Origin: Promethearchaeota archaeon
GTDB taxonomy: Archaea > Asgardarchaeota > Lokiarchaeia > Sigyniarchaeales > SOKP01
NCBI GenBank assembly: GCA_019058425.1
Contig: JAHPYZ010000004.1
Location: 962-64,961, forward strand
Reading direction: 5' to 3'
DNA: 64,000 bases
In this document: one piece after another, positions 45,517 to 54,466 of the stretch
How positions within the stretch are numbered: the stretch's first letter is position 1
Layout: each line of letters starts with the position of its first letter
Program-made: the position numbers and the translations under genes
Notes under the pieces: model-generated
The model's database searches: none
Told to the model about the DNA's origin: nothing
The model's input: the letters and a program-made list of their open reading frames with translations, nothing else

Positions 45517-45642
45517 AAACTATACATAAATTAAGCAACTATAAAAATTAGACTAAAAATCTCATCTACCATAAATTTTAATATTCATGGTTTTATGGTC
45601 AACATGTTCTACTAATGAAATCTTAATAGTTAAATAAACAAG

Positions 45643-45828
45643 ATGAAAAATATGAAAGAAAATAATCTAAATACAAAACAAATTTTAGGAATTCTTCTTA
45701 TTTACCTTGCAATTCAAACACCTATCTCCGCTCTAATAAATAATCTGGAGATGTTTTCATTCACATTATTTATATCAGCATTTCTTTCTCTTTTTGGAAT
45801 TCTCCTAATCGTCTTATCGGACTATTAA
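45643..45828 (+). CDS. Small two-helix membrane protein
   Basis: The 61-residue frame encodes a polar lead then two hydrophobic segments (QILGILLIYLAIQTP and LFISAFLSLFGILLIVLSDY). It is in a gap of about 380 bases between two other genes and does not overlap them, so it is a plausible gene. There is no recognised family. A second ATG lies at codon 4. It has no strong ribosome-binding site. Confidence 0.45.
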   Translation: MKNMKENNLNTKQILGILLIYLAIQTPISALINNLEMFSFTLFISAFLSLFGILLIVLSDY

Positions 45829-45895
45829 AAAACAAATTCAATTTTTCATTTTTTTTTCATTTTATTAATAGAATTTTAAAAAGAATTAAAGAATA

Positions 45896-46891
45896 TTAAT
45901 CATTTTTCTCAAGAACAATGAGATCTCCATCCCATTCGGGTATAAATAATTCATTGTTATAAAAGTCCATACTACAAATCTTTGGAAGGTTTATTTTTAA
46001 AAGATCTTTTTCATCTACAGAATTTCTTAACGAAGGTATATATTCTGGATTACCTACGATTGTAGCTATAACTCTCTTCTTTTTTTTTTTTTCAATCATT
46101 CGGACGACATGATTATGAGTGTCACCAATAAAAATATTCCCCAATTTATCTAGTGCCATTGACCATGGTCCATCAAACTTTTCATTCGTATTAGAACCAA
46201 AAGTAGCTTTTTTAGCCAATCCTCCATCTCCAGAATAACCAGGTTCACCTGTACCAGCAATATGCTTGACTTTTTCCTCTTCAAAGTCAATCTCCCTAAC
46301 TGCATAATTACGACTATCGAGTATATATAAATTATTATCTGGTCCTAATCTTATATCATAAATCCAATTAAATTGGACGTCGTCAAAGTTAGTAGATTCT
46401 TTTTGGAAACCAGGTTTTCCATTGCCTAATACCTTTTTCTTCTGACCTTTTGAATCAAATTGCCACAACCGACATCCAGTAATTTCATTTATCCACATAT
46501 TCCCCTCTTTATCGAAAACACAATTACCAATATCGTTTACACCGTATTCCTTCATATCTATAAATATGTCCACTTTTTTCTCATCGGGAAATAACTTGAA
46601 TACCTTATTATTTCCTCCACTTGATATTGCTAATGATTCGTCTATAGGGGACCTTGAAATATACATGGGATTTTTTAAATCAAAGGGAATGTGTACTTCA
46701 CTTAGTTTAGGATCTATAGAACCCGCTGTCCACGTAAATTCATCATTTTTAATTAATTCACCAAGCCAATGCTTACTATGTCGTATAACATATGAATTTC
46801 CTTTGTAATCGTGAAAGCCAAATTGAAAGTAACCCCCTTTCCAAGTTATTTCTTCTGTAAAATTAAAAATATATTTAATTCTCCATTCCAT
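45896..46891 (-). CDS. NHL-repeat beta-propeller protein
   Basis: The 331-residue protein contains NHL-type blades: GNCVFDKEGNMWINEITGCRLWQFDSKG (split motif near 135-160), YDIRLGPDNNLYILDSRNYAVREID, KHIAGTGEPGYSGDGG, and WSMALDKLGNIFIGDTHNHVVRMIE. These should build a six-bladed propeller. No signal peptide is seen, so it is probably cytosolic, or exported by an unseen route. NHL propellers bind protein or nucleic acid or act as lyase/peptidylamidase-like enzymes; no catalytic set was identified. It contains a lysine-rich stretch of eight consecutive A/T-rich codons yet the frame is intact. Confidence 0.75.
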   Translation of the reverse strand: MEWRIKYIFNFTEEITWKGGYFQFGFHDYKGNSYVIRHSKHWLGELIKNDEFTWTAGSIDPKLSEVHIPFDLKNPMYISRSPIDESLAISSGGNNKVFKLFPDEKKVDIFIDMKEYGVNDIGNCVFDKEGNMWINEITGCRLWQFDSKGQKKKVLGNGKPGFQKESTNFDDVQFNWIYDIRLGPDNNLYILDSRNYAVREIDFEEEKVKHIAGTGEPGYSGDGGLAKKATFGSNTNEKFDGPWSMALDKLGNIFIGDTHNHVVRMIEKKKKKRVIATIVGNPEYIPSLRNSVDEKDLLKINLPKICSMDFYNNELFIPEWDGDLIVLEKND

Positions 46892-46966
46892 GAGGAAGAC
46901 TCACTAGTAATATTTGATATATTTAGATCAATATCTTCTTTTTGTAATTAAAATTGTGACTACTTT

Positions 46967-46979
46967 AAAAAAAAAAAAA
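46967..46979 (-). terminator. Oligo-T terminator (A13 on the plus strand) after the DUF2225-like gene
   Basis: Read on the minus strand this is T13, 73 bases past the stop codon of the 47053-47979 gene and upstream of the NHL gene. It fits a terminator separating the two. Confidence 0.5.
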
Positions 46980-47052
46980 CTACTTTTCTTGTAAGAATCA
47001 AAGTTCTAAAGCGAAATTTTTCAATTATATTCAAGAAAAGTTATTAAGGAGC

Positions 47053-47979
47053 TTAATCGGGAGGACTAACTCCGAGTTCTTCTAATAATGGAACTAAGAA
47101 TACTGTATAGAACTCTTTAATATGTAGTAAATTACCTAGATATACTTGAAGAAAATCCTGAATCTCAAAGTTTACATTTTTAATATCGATAAAGTCGTAT
47201 TCGGGCTCAATCTTAATTTTATCTAATTTTAAAGGAGTTAATTGTTTGATTATTAAATATCGCATAAATTGGGTAAATGTGCTCTCAACTAGCTGTTCTT
47301 CCTCTTCAGTTAACTCATACGCTTCATGTGCGATTTTATTTCTCAATTCTCCCACATTTTTTGTTAATATCTCAAGGTTTTGAGGTAAATTTAGTTCCTC
47401 AATTTTCTGGACTACTGATTTATTATTATGATCTTCAGCTTGGGAGTTTAAATATTCAACTAAAGTTGTGTAAAAGTGAATTAAGAATTTGAACGAATCA
47501 ATAGATTTATCCTCTTTCCATTTATTATAGGAATTTCCCCAATGGTCGAAATTTACCTCATCCAAAGCTTTCTTAATACTAATTTTAACATTGTCGACTT
47601 TTTCTATAAAATAATCTGAATAATCCATAAAGGGTTTTTCATTTGAGTCAAACTGGTATTTAAATGTCTTACCAAATTCCTTTATTGCTACCAGTTTTTT
47701 TATTCGGGATGGATCTTCTATAAGTTCTTTCCTTCCAATTTCTGCTGCAAACTTTATTAAATATCTACACTCAGGACAATAAGTTACATAACTTCCCCGA
47801 AATGAGGTAAAAGGTTTAAGCTCAAGTTGATGTTTGCCATTTGGAAATTCTATAAGCTCACCCTTTGATTCAATATCATCAAAATGAGTCTTTTCATAAT
47901 GAAAAGATTCTGGAATAAATTTTGAACCACATACGGGACATTTAACTTTTTCTCTCTTTTTTTCCATGTTATGTCGCAT
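47053..47979 (-). CDS. DUF2225-like zinc-ribbon protein
   Basis: The 308-residue protein begins with a split zinc site: CPVCGSKFIPESFHYEKTHFDDI then YVTYCPECRYLIKFAAEIGRKE, as in DUF2225 proteins. A helical region of about 220 residues follows, including KWKEDKSIDSFKFLIHFYTTLVEYL and a LRNKIAHEAYELTEEEEQL segment. LRNKIAHEAY recalls HEPN-type helices (RxxxxH), but the fit is not complete. The function is unknown. ATG codons at 47979 and 47967 are both possible starts. Confidence 0.55.
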   Translation of the reverse strand: MRHNMEKKREKVKCPVCGSKFIPESFHYEKTHFDDIESKGELIEFPNGKHQLELKPFTSFRGSYVTYCPECRYLIKFAAEIGRKELIEDPSRIKKLVAIKEFGKTFKYQFDSNEKPFMDYSDYFIEKVDNVKISIKKALDEVNFDHWGNSYNKWKEDKSIDSFKFLIHFYTTLVEYLNSQAEDHNNKSVVQKIEELNLPQNLEILTKNVGELRNKIAHEAYELTEEEEQLVESTFTQFMRYLIIKQLTPLKLDKIKIEPEYDFIDIKNVNFEIQDFLQVYLGNLLHIKEFYTVFLVPLLEELGVSPPD

Positions 47980-48149
47980 TCTCTATTCATATAATAATAA
48001 AAACCAAGTTACTAAATATTAATACCATATATATTAGGTTTATCGTTTATTTTGGTTTAAAGAATTATTTTATAAAAAAGCTAAATAATGAATTAGTTTT
48101 TTCTTAGTCCGTTTCTTATTAAATACCCTTTAACCCATAAAGAAATTTA

Positions 48150-49424
48150 ATGAAATTAGCATAAAAATTCAGAAATACCAAGTTTGAACATTTAGACGTA
48201 CTTTGCTCAATTTCAAAAAAACTCTATAATCCGGCAAATTGGTATATACGACAAGATTTTTTTCATTTAGAGAATTGGCTTCGTTATCAAGATTTAAATT
48301 TCATGATGAAAAGTTCTGACCATTATAAATTATTAAAAGCTCAAACTTCTCAACAGATTCTTAAAATACTAGATAAAAACTGGAAAAGTTTCTTCAATAC
48401 GATAAAAGAATGGAAAAAAAGTTGAAAAAAATTCAATGGAAGACCAAAACCACCTAAATATAAGAAAGCCTGTAATAATTTTCTTATATTTACCAACCAG
48501 AATAGCAAGATTAAAAAGAATGTAATTACTCTTTCAATGTCTCAATTTTTTAAAAAAAAATTTCCTAAATTTGAAAATCCAATAGAAATATCTATACCAC
48601 CCTATAAAAATAAAAATTTTGAGTGCTATCAACAAATAAGGATCTTACCGAGAAAAAACTTTTATGAAATCGAAATTGTATATGAAAAAGACATAAAGAA
48701 ATCAAAATTAGATACAAAAAGATATTTATCAATCGATTTCGGATTGAATAATTTAATAACTACGGTAGAGAACAGATATTCAAAGCCACTTATCATTTCA
48801 GGGAGAATCTTAAAGTCTATTAATAGGCAGTGGAATAAAAGAAAAGCAAGACTCTATTCTATCAAAGACAAACAGAAGTTAAAGTGGATTGTTAGACTCG
48901 AAAGGATTGCTATAAAGAGAAACTCAGTTGTAAAGGATTATTTACATAAGACTGCTCAATTTATTGTTGGTTATTGCTTAAAAAATCAAATAGGTAATAT
49001 TTGTGTAGGTGAACTAAAAAATATAAAACACAAGCTCAGAATGGGCAAACGAAATAACCAAAATTTCGTGAATGTCCCCATTCAAACACTTAAACAAATG
49101 ATCACCTATAAAGCTCAGCTTGTAGGAATGAAAGTACATATGGTTGATGAGTCCTACACATCAAAATGTAGCTCATTAGATTTAGAAACTATCCAAAAAC
49201 ATCAAAAATATGTTGGGAAACGGATAAAACGAGGATTATTTAGAGGTTCGAATTACATTCTCAATGCAGACGTAAATGGAGCACTAAATATTCTCAGAAA
49301 AGTAGTCGGAGATGGTTTTATTCAAAATCTATCCGATAGAGGCTACTGGTTTCAGCCTGTGCGAATAAGGGATTTATTCCAAACTTCACATGAACAATAT
49401 TTACTAAAATCTGTTAATGTTTAA
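48150..49424 (+). pseudogene. tnpB: TnpB (IS605 OrfB/IS1341-type) with two premature stops
   Basis: One reading frame from ATG at 48150 to the stop at 49424 encodes a TnpB of about 424 codons but is broken by TAA at 48162 and TGA at 48423. The N-terminal part is recognisable (HLDVLCSISKKLYNPANWY, then YKLLKAQTSQQILKILDKNW). From ATG at 48537 an intact 295-residue piece holds the RuvC residues: Asp in LSIDFGLNNL, Glu in ICVGELKNI and Asp in LNADVNGALN. The zinc-finger region has one Cys only (SKCSSLD), as in some subfamilies. TnpB is an RNA-guided nuclease linked to IS200/IS605 elements. No TnpA gene is present. Function is probably lost unless readthrough occurs. Confidence 0.88.
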
Positions 49425-49813
49425 CACTTTTAATAAAATTGATAACCTATTAGGTTTATTGAAAAGTTGAAATAGCTTGTTCATCAAGTATTTCAATGTG
49501 ACAGAATACAAAGATCTTGAAATCTTTAAAATAATTTCCGTTTATATATTATATTTTTTAGTACTTCTCCCATCAAGCTAAAATTTATATTGAATCTTAA
49601 TTTTAAAGTATTTTTTATTGAATAGGTTTGATTTCCTTACGATTAAACAAAATCTATGATAAATTTTAAGAAAGTTGCTAATTAACTGATATATTTCAAC
49701 CTTCTTGTAAACATGTAATTCAACCTTACACCATTTACCTATTAATAACTAACAGAATACCAGTAACATAGGGAATATTATTAATTTATCAAAAATAACA
49801 AGAAGGAGATTAT
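49425..49813. other. Intergenic region right of the tnpB remnant
   Basis: These 389 bases contain the hairpin at 49467-49496, a short AACCTA-T-TAGGTT palindrome near 49445, and AT-rich sequence. The last bases hold AAGGAG (49803-49808), the ribosome-binding site of the next gene. No gene or further repeat is apparent. Confidence 0.4.
49467..49496 (+). other. Hairpin 43 bases downstream of tnpB: candidate element end / omega-RNA 3' structure
   Basis: TTGAAATAGCTTG (49467-49479) pairs with CAAGTATTTCAA (49485-49496): a 12-bp stem with one bulged G and a TTCAT loop. In IS605-family elements the right end forms hairpins recognised by TnpA and overlaps the guide RNA that TnpB carries. Position and structure fit, but no sequence match to a known end was made. 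Confidence 0.45.
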
Positions 49814-50845
49814 ATGAAAAGGAATAAAATTAATATTTTGTTTTTATTTTTATTAGGATTTCTTTTTTTAGGTGCTAGTTTTGGGACTGTTTTGGCTTCA
49901 GACGACGATTCAGATGGAGTTGATGATGAATTTGAAGATGACCATGACAGAGAAGTAGATATCGAAATACAGGAAGATAAAATAAAAATAGAATCTATTT
50001 TAGTAGCTGAAACAGGAAAAAACAAATTGGAATTTGAAATAAGTAATGAATCTAGTGGTCTAAGTTTTAAGGTCGAGTTTACACCAAATTATAATCCTAC
50101 TTCAAATACTTCACAAACTGAATTGGAATTTGAAGTAACATTTAGAGAAATCGTTGAATACATTGACATCAATGCAGACGGAATATATAATGATTCAGTA
50201 GATCAAGAAATAAGTGTTCTTGAATTGAATGACTTTAAAGCACCAATTTATACTATAAGCAATATTTCATCTGATACAACATTACATTATATTATCTTTA
50301 CAACTTCAGACGATGTGTTTACCGCCCATATATATTTCGTAGAAGAATTTGACATTATTAATAATACATTAGTAACTCCGAGTGAAACTAAAATCGACAT
50401 TGAGATTGATAATTACAATTATCTTAATGGATCATCTCAATTAGGATTATATACAAAACTTGAATCAGAAGTAGAGTATAAGATGGAAGATGAAACTGAA
50501 GACGAAGAATTAGGATATGCTGAGGATGAGAGTAGTACATATACTATGAGTGATTCTTTTATTGGATTTTTTAGTTGGAAAGAAAATGCTACGATTGACG
50601 GAGTATCTAAAAATGTTTTAGTAAGTCAAATTGAGGATGATGATATCGAACCAAATGAACAAAAGATTTACCTTAATTATCCTAGAGGTACAAACATATA
50701 TCATGATCCAAAATTGGGTATTGCAGGATTGTTTACATCATCACCTACAAGCATTCCTGGCTTTGGAGTTCTAGCAATCCTAATAGCAAGTATCCTAGGA
50801 ATTAGTGGTATCATATACATTACAAAGAAAAAAAGAAATATCTAA
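49814..50845 (+). CDS. Acidic surface protein with Asp-rich N-terminus and PGF-CTERM-like anchor (paralogue A)
   Basis: The 343-residue protein has a signal peptide (INILFLFLLGFLFLGASFG...ASD). An Asp-rich DDDSDGVDDEFEDD motif, like a calcium-binding thrombospondin-type-3 or dockerin loop, comes directly after the cleavage site. A domain of about 270 mostly beta residues follows, then SIPGFGVLAILIASILGISG and a KKKRN tail, which resembles the PGF-CTERM/archaeosortase class of C-terminal anchors. About 15 possible N-glycosylation sites (NES, NTS, NSS and similar) are present. The function is unknown. It is paralogous along most of its length to the next gene; both contain a RGxNIYHDPKLG motif before the anchor. 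A GGAG site supports the ATG. Confidence 0.72.
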   Translation: MKRNKINILFLFLLGFLFLGASFGTVLASDDDSDGVDDEFEDDHDREVDIEIQEDKIKIESILVAETGKNKLEFEISNESSGLSFKVEFTPNYNPTSNTSQTELEFEVTFREIVEYIDINADGIYNDSVDQEISVLELNDFKAPIYTISNISSDTTLHYIIFTTSDDVFTAHIYFVEEFDIINNTLVTPSETKIDIEIDNYNYLNGSSQLGLYTKLESEVEYKMEDETEDEELGYAEDESSTYTMSDSFIGFFSWKENATIDGVSKNVLVSQIEDDDIEPNEQKIYLNYPRGTNIYHDPKLGIAGLFTSSPTSIPGFGVLAILIASILGISGIIYITKKKRNI

Positions 50846-50861
50846 TTAATACAAAACTTCA

Positions 50862-50871
50862 TTTTTTTTTT
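50862..50871 (+). terminator. T10 terminator between the two paralogues
   Basis: Ten T lie 17 bases after the stop at 50845. They suggest that the two paralogous genes, 150 bases apart, are transcribed separately. Confidence 0.5.
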
Positions 50872-50995
50872 AATTTACATTAAATTTTTAATTTTATAAA
50901 CCAAACTATGAAGATCTCTATTATAATTTAAGAATAAATAATTTATAAAAAAAATATATAAAAAAAAACAAAAATGCTATAATATGAAAACTTAA

Positions 50996-52291
50996 ATGAA
51001 AAATAGAAAGCTGATATTCGGATTTATTGTCCTTGGAATCATCCTATTCAATATAAGCATAATGATAGTAATGGCTTCCGACGATGATTCTGATGGTATT
51101 GATGACGAATATGAATATTTGAATGAAAGAAATATAAATATTGAATTTTCAGAAGATGAAATTGAAATTCAATCAGTTTTACGAACTGGGGCGCAAAAGG
51201 ACAATATTAGATTCAGAATTAGAAATGATAGTGATGGTATAGAGATAGAATTACGTTATTATCCCAAGTTCGAAGGAGAAGAACACGAGGAAGTAGAATT
51301 AGAATTCTCAGTTGCTTTTCATAAACTAATTGAGTATGTTGATTTGGATAGCAATAACATTTATGATGAATCAATTGACCAAACAATTCAAGAAATAGAA
51401 ATTAATGAGTTTAAGCCTTTATTTTATTCTCAAATTCAAATATCACCTAATACAACGCTACATTATTTTAAGTTAAGTACTAGTGATGGAGTTTTTACAA
51501 CACATATATATTTTTCTGAGGAATTTACTGCAGTTAATGGTAGTCTTATTACACCATCGCAATCAAAAATAGATATTGAGATTAACAACTTCAATTTTAC
51601 TCATGGATCTTCCCAACTTGCACTATATGTTAAGTTAGAATCTGAATCAGATTATGAGGAAAAAGAAGAAACAGAAGATGAAAAACTTGGCTTCGCAAGT
51701 AATGAAAAGTCAGTATTCATGTCAAATCAAAGTCTTATAGGATTTTTATCGTGGAAAGAAACTGCTTTAATTGATGGGAATGAAAGCCAAATATTAATAT
51801 CTTCTGTTGAAACTGACGATGATGATGAATTAGAACAAAAAATTTATGTTAATTATCCAAGAGGCTTGAATATATATCATGATCCAAAATTAGGAGTCGA
51901 AGGGATCTTAAAATCTCTTTTTCAACCTGGTTTTCCATTGAATTTAACAATAATTACAATTATTATCGTTAGTGTCATTAGTATTAGTGTTGCTTATTCC
52001 GTATATCATTACAAAGAGAATCTTTTTCCTGGCATTATTTTAGCACATGAAAGAAGAAAAAAGTTAAAGAAATCCAAGAAATTGAATTCCATATCTGAAA
52101 TTTCTGAAGAAAAATTGCATAATCCTCAATTAACTGCTGTATCTGCCGATTTTTTCAAAGAGATTGACACTTTAGACTTGAAAGAGAAAGAAAAAGAGCA
52201 ATTTATTGAAGATATGTTAGCCTTGAATCCTTTTGAAAGAACATTGATTCTCAGAGAAATGAATAAAAAATCCAAATTAAAAGAAAAATGA
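50996..52291 (+). CDS. Acidic surface protein with transmembrane helix and cytosolic tail (paralogue B)
   Basis: The first 300 residues mirror the previous protein: signal peptide, MASDDDSDGIDDEYEYL, then KIDIEINNFNFTHGSSQL (as KIDIEIDNYNYLNGSSQL in paralogue A) and RGLNIYHDPKLGVEG. Instead of a PGF-type anchor it has a longer helix (LTIITIIIVSVISISVAYSVY) and a cytosolic tail of about 105 residues rich in Lys, Glu and Leu (RRKKLKKSKKLN, then ADFFKEIDTLDLKEKEKEQFIEDMLAL). The tail could signal to, or bind, a cytosolic partner. The next gene, 24 bases downstream, encodes a broken winged-helix regulator. The start is an ATG at 50996. Confidence 0.7.
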   Translation: MKNRKLIFGFIVLGIILFNISIMIVMASDDDSDGIDDEYEYLNERNINIEFSEDEIEIQSVLRTGAQKDNIRFRIRNDSDGIEIELRYYPKFEGEEHEEVELEFSVAFHKLIEYVDLDSNNIYDESIDQTIQEIEINEFKPLFYSQIQISPNTTLHYFKLSTSDGVFTTHIYFSEEFTAVNGSLITPSQSKIDIEINNFNFTHGSSQLALYVKLESESDYEEKEETEDEKLGFASNEKSVFMSNQSLIGFLSWKETALIDGNESQILISSVETDDDDELEQKIYVNYPRGLNIYHDPKLGVEGILKSLFQPGFPLNLTIITIIIVSVISISVAYSVYHYKENLFPGIILAHERRKKLKKSKKLNSISEISEEKLHNPQLTAVSADFFKEIDTLDLKEKEKEQFIEDMLALNPFERTLILREMNKKSKLKEK

Positions 52292-52315
52292 AAATTTTAT
52301 AGCATTTTTGTCAAA

Positions 52316-52977
52316 ATGTCGATTGAATTACTTACACAGGAAAAAGTTGTACTAGACATTGTACAAGACTATTTAAGTCGTAATCGACAGTTTGATTTAG
52401 ATGATATTATTCCATATATTAATTTCCGACTTAGACGAACTTCAAATAAACTTAATTATCAAGGGATAAAATCAATCTTACTGTCTTTAATAAAAAAAAA
52501 TTCCTTATTGAAGGATCTAAGTTAACAAGTAATGATATTTTAAACAATAAAACACGTAAATTCATTTATGAATATATTGTTAACAATCCTGGAGCGTACT
52601 TTACGAAAATCGTTAAAGAATTAAGTATAACTAATCATGTAGCAGTATGGCATCTAAATATGCTTATAAAATTTCAGTTCATAAAGAAAAGAATTGTAGA
52701 AAAGCATGAAATATATTTTAGCTCCAAAGTTGATTTTCAAGAAGCTAAATATAATTTTTATATCTCTCTTCAAAAAAGTAAGATGATAATTAACTACCTT
52801 CAAAATAGTAACATTGGTATCACGAAAACGAAACTATCGAGAGCGATTAAGATGCATATCAATACTCTTTCAAAATATCTTAATATTCTTATTAAAATTA
52901 ATATTATCAATAAAGAGAAAATAGATAATCAAATGTTATACTTCTTAGAAGAAAAGTTCTTAATTCAGAGTGGGTGA
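52316..52977 (+). pseudogene. Tandem winged-helix regulator interrupted by a frameshift in an A9 run
   Basis: ATG at 52316 opens a frame that ends after 69 codons, but adding one A to the nine-A run at 52492-52500 joins it to the following open frame, giving one protein of about 220 residues. The joined protein has three winged-helix-like units: IELLTQEKVVLDIVQDYL with LRRTSNKLNYQGIKSILLSL; KFIYEYIVNNPGAYFTKIVKEL; and MIINYLQNSNIGITKTKLSRA with INTLSKYLNILIKINII. Tandem winged helices of this type are common in archaeal regulators. It lies 24 bases after paralogue B. A real mutation, slippage-based expression and a sequence error are all possible. Confidence 0.7.
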
Positions 52978-53005
52978 ATTATCAAAAACCTGAAGTGAGT
53001 AATGT

Positions 53006-53666
53006 ATGGATAAAAGAGGAAAAAAAATAATATACTTAAGTCGTTGTTTAATCAACCAAAATTTAAGATTTCCCGGTATTGCCGTTAGCAGTGGTGCGAT
53101 AACTGAGTTAATATCCCCAATTATAGAAAATGGAATAGGGATAGAATCTCTGCCCTGTCTCGAGAGGATAGCATGGGACGTGTTAAAAGAGGCTCTTTTT
53201 ATAAGTATCTCCCTCTCATAACTAAAAATATTGGCTTATTTACGTTTCCAATTATCAGAATCTTTCTAAGAAGATGGTTAAGTAAGTATAAAAAGATTTG
53301 TTATAGAGAAGCAACAAAAATTGTACAGCAAATGCTCGATTATCATGATTCAGGATATTTAATTGTAGGAATTATTGCTACAAATGACAGCCCTACTTGT
53401 GGATTCACTAAAACAATAAATCTTCTTGATATATTGTAAAGATTTAAAGATTTAGGTTTGAGAGATGAATTTGAAAATCCAAAACTTGAAAAAATGAAAA
53501 ATCTTATACCTAGTTTATGTGAAAATGGAACAGGTTTTTTATAGCGGAGCTTGTAAACCAAATTAAAGAACTTAAGTTGAGGATAAATATCGTTGGGTTT
53601 GATATTTGGAATAATTTAGCTGAAGAAAGTGAAAGAGTTTTAAAAAAATTAGGTCTTAGGATTTAA
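53006..53666 (+). pseudogene. TudS/DUF523-related desulfidase gene (CD3072-like), broken
   Basis: Pieces in three frames add up to one protein: LSRCLINQNLRFPGIAVSSG and IGIESLPCLERIAW (first frame, from ATG 53006), then GRVKRGSFYKY and GYLIVGIIATNDSPTCGFTK (frame open to 53439), and finally FIAELVNQIKELKLRINIVGFD to the stop at 53666. The set CLINQN, LPCLE and NDSPTCG is that of the CD3072 group of TudS-related desulfidases, which bind a [4Fe-4S] cluster through the Cys residues. Frame is lost at a GGG run near 53175, at an in-frame TAA (53437), and at a T6 run near 53535. Each shift is repaired by adding one base to the run. The gene is probably dead. Confidence 0.72.
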
Positions 53667-53670
53667 AGCT

Positions 53671-54435
53671 TCAAATATTATCCTGGGATTTTTCTAATAT
53701 GCTCATATTCTCTTCAAGATCCTCGGGAGGCCATCCCTTAGGTGTTTGATATTCCTTGATGAATCGAAAATCACATATTTCTGCTCCTGCAGCTATGGTT
53801 TTTGTTCTTTTAAACCCCACGCCAAGCGCTCGCATTCTAGCATAGTCACATAAACATACATAAGGAGCAATTTCATTAACACCCTCTTTTTCAAGGAGTT
53901 TAAGGCATCCACATTCAGTAAAGTCAAACCCATAATTAAAAAATTTATTTTTTTCACCTTCTTTAAAGTTACCGACCCAGTTCTCGGGATAATTAAGGTT
54001 TTGACTCTCTAACATCCAATTTTTCCAATATTTCTTCATCTTTTTAGAGAAAATAGCTTTCCGATATAACCATTTTTTAACTGGTGATATAGATCGGGCA
54101 TAATTTTCAGCAATATCATACATTATTTTTCCAAATTCTCGTTCAGATAAATTGAGGGATTTACAAGCTTTATAAAATGCTATCGTCTCTGCTGATTGAA
54201 TCATCAAAGAAGTGAAAGGTGACTTATCACCTCCAACATAAGGAAGTCTTGAAAGAAGGATCTCAAGCTCTTTATAAGCCTGTTTTGTAATATTTTTGAT
54301 AAGATCTTTATCGAAATTTGATGAAAATAATACTTCTACAATTTTAACCAACGAATTAAATTGTTTGATAATTTTTTTTTTATTTCCTATATAATATCCT
54401 TTAGTTTCCTCAAATTTCTCAAATTCTTTACTCAA
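53671..54435 (-). CDS. L-2-amino-thiazoline-4-carboxylate hydrolase-like protein
   Basis: The protein has about 254 residues. Its second half carries the family pattern FFNYGFDFTECGCLKLLEKEG, then APYVCLCDYARMRALG, then FKRTKTIAAGAEICDFRF. This corresponds to the ATC-hydrolase domain in which Cys and Asp residues are conserved. The characterised Pseudomonas enzyme opens the thiazoline ring of L-ATC on the way to L-cysteine; most homologues are untested. The best start is TTG at 54435, 6 bases after AGGAGTG; GTG at 54444 is the alternative. It is downstream of an SRPBCC gene (31-base gap) on the same strand and converges, 4 bases apart, with the broken TudS-like gene. Confidence 0.7.
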   Translation of the reverse strand: MSKEFEKFEETKGYYIGNKKKIIKQFNSLVKIVEVLFSSNFDKDLIKNITKQAYKELEILLSRLPYVGGDKSPFTSLMIQSAETIAFYKACKSLNLSEREFGKIMYDIAENYARSISPVKKWLYRKAIFSKKMKKYWKNWMLESQNLNYPENWVGNFKEGEKNKFFNYGFDFTECGCLKLLEKEGVNEIAPYVCLCDYARMRALGVGFKRTKTIAAGAEICDFRFIKEYQTPKGWPPEDLEENMSILEKSQDNI

Positions 54436-54466
54436 ATTTTCCACTCCTAAATTATTTTTAAGATTT

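Noticed and set aside
47053..47979. HEPN toxin domain in the DUF2225-like protein
   Set aside because: LRNKIAHEAY looks like the RxxxxH pattern only in part, and no nucleotidyltransferase partner gene is adjacent.
49440..49460. Short palindrome AACCTATTAGGTT as an integration or transposon end
   Set aside because: It is only 13 bases and AT-rich; the nearby bulged hairpin is a better candidate for the element end.
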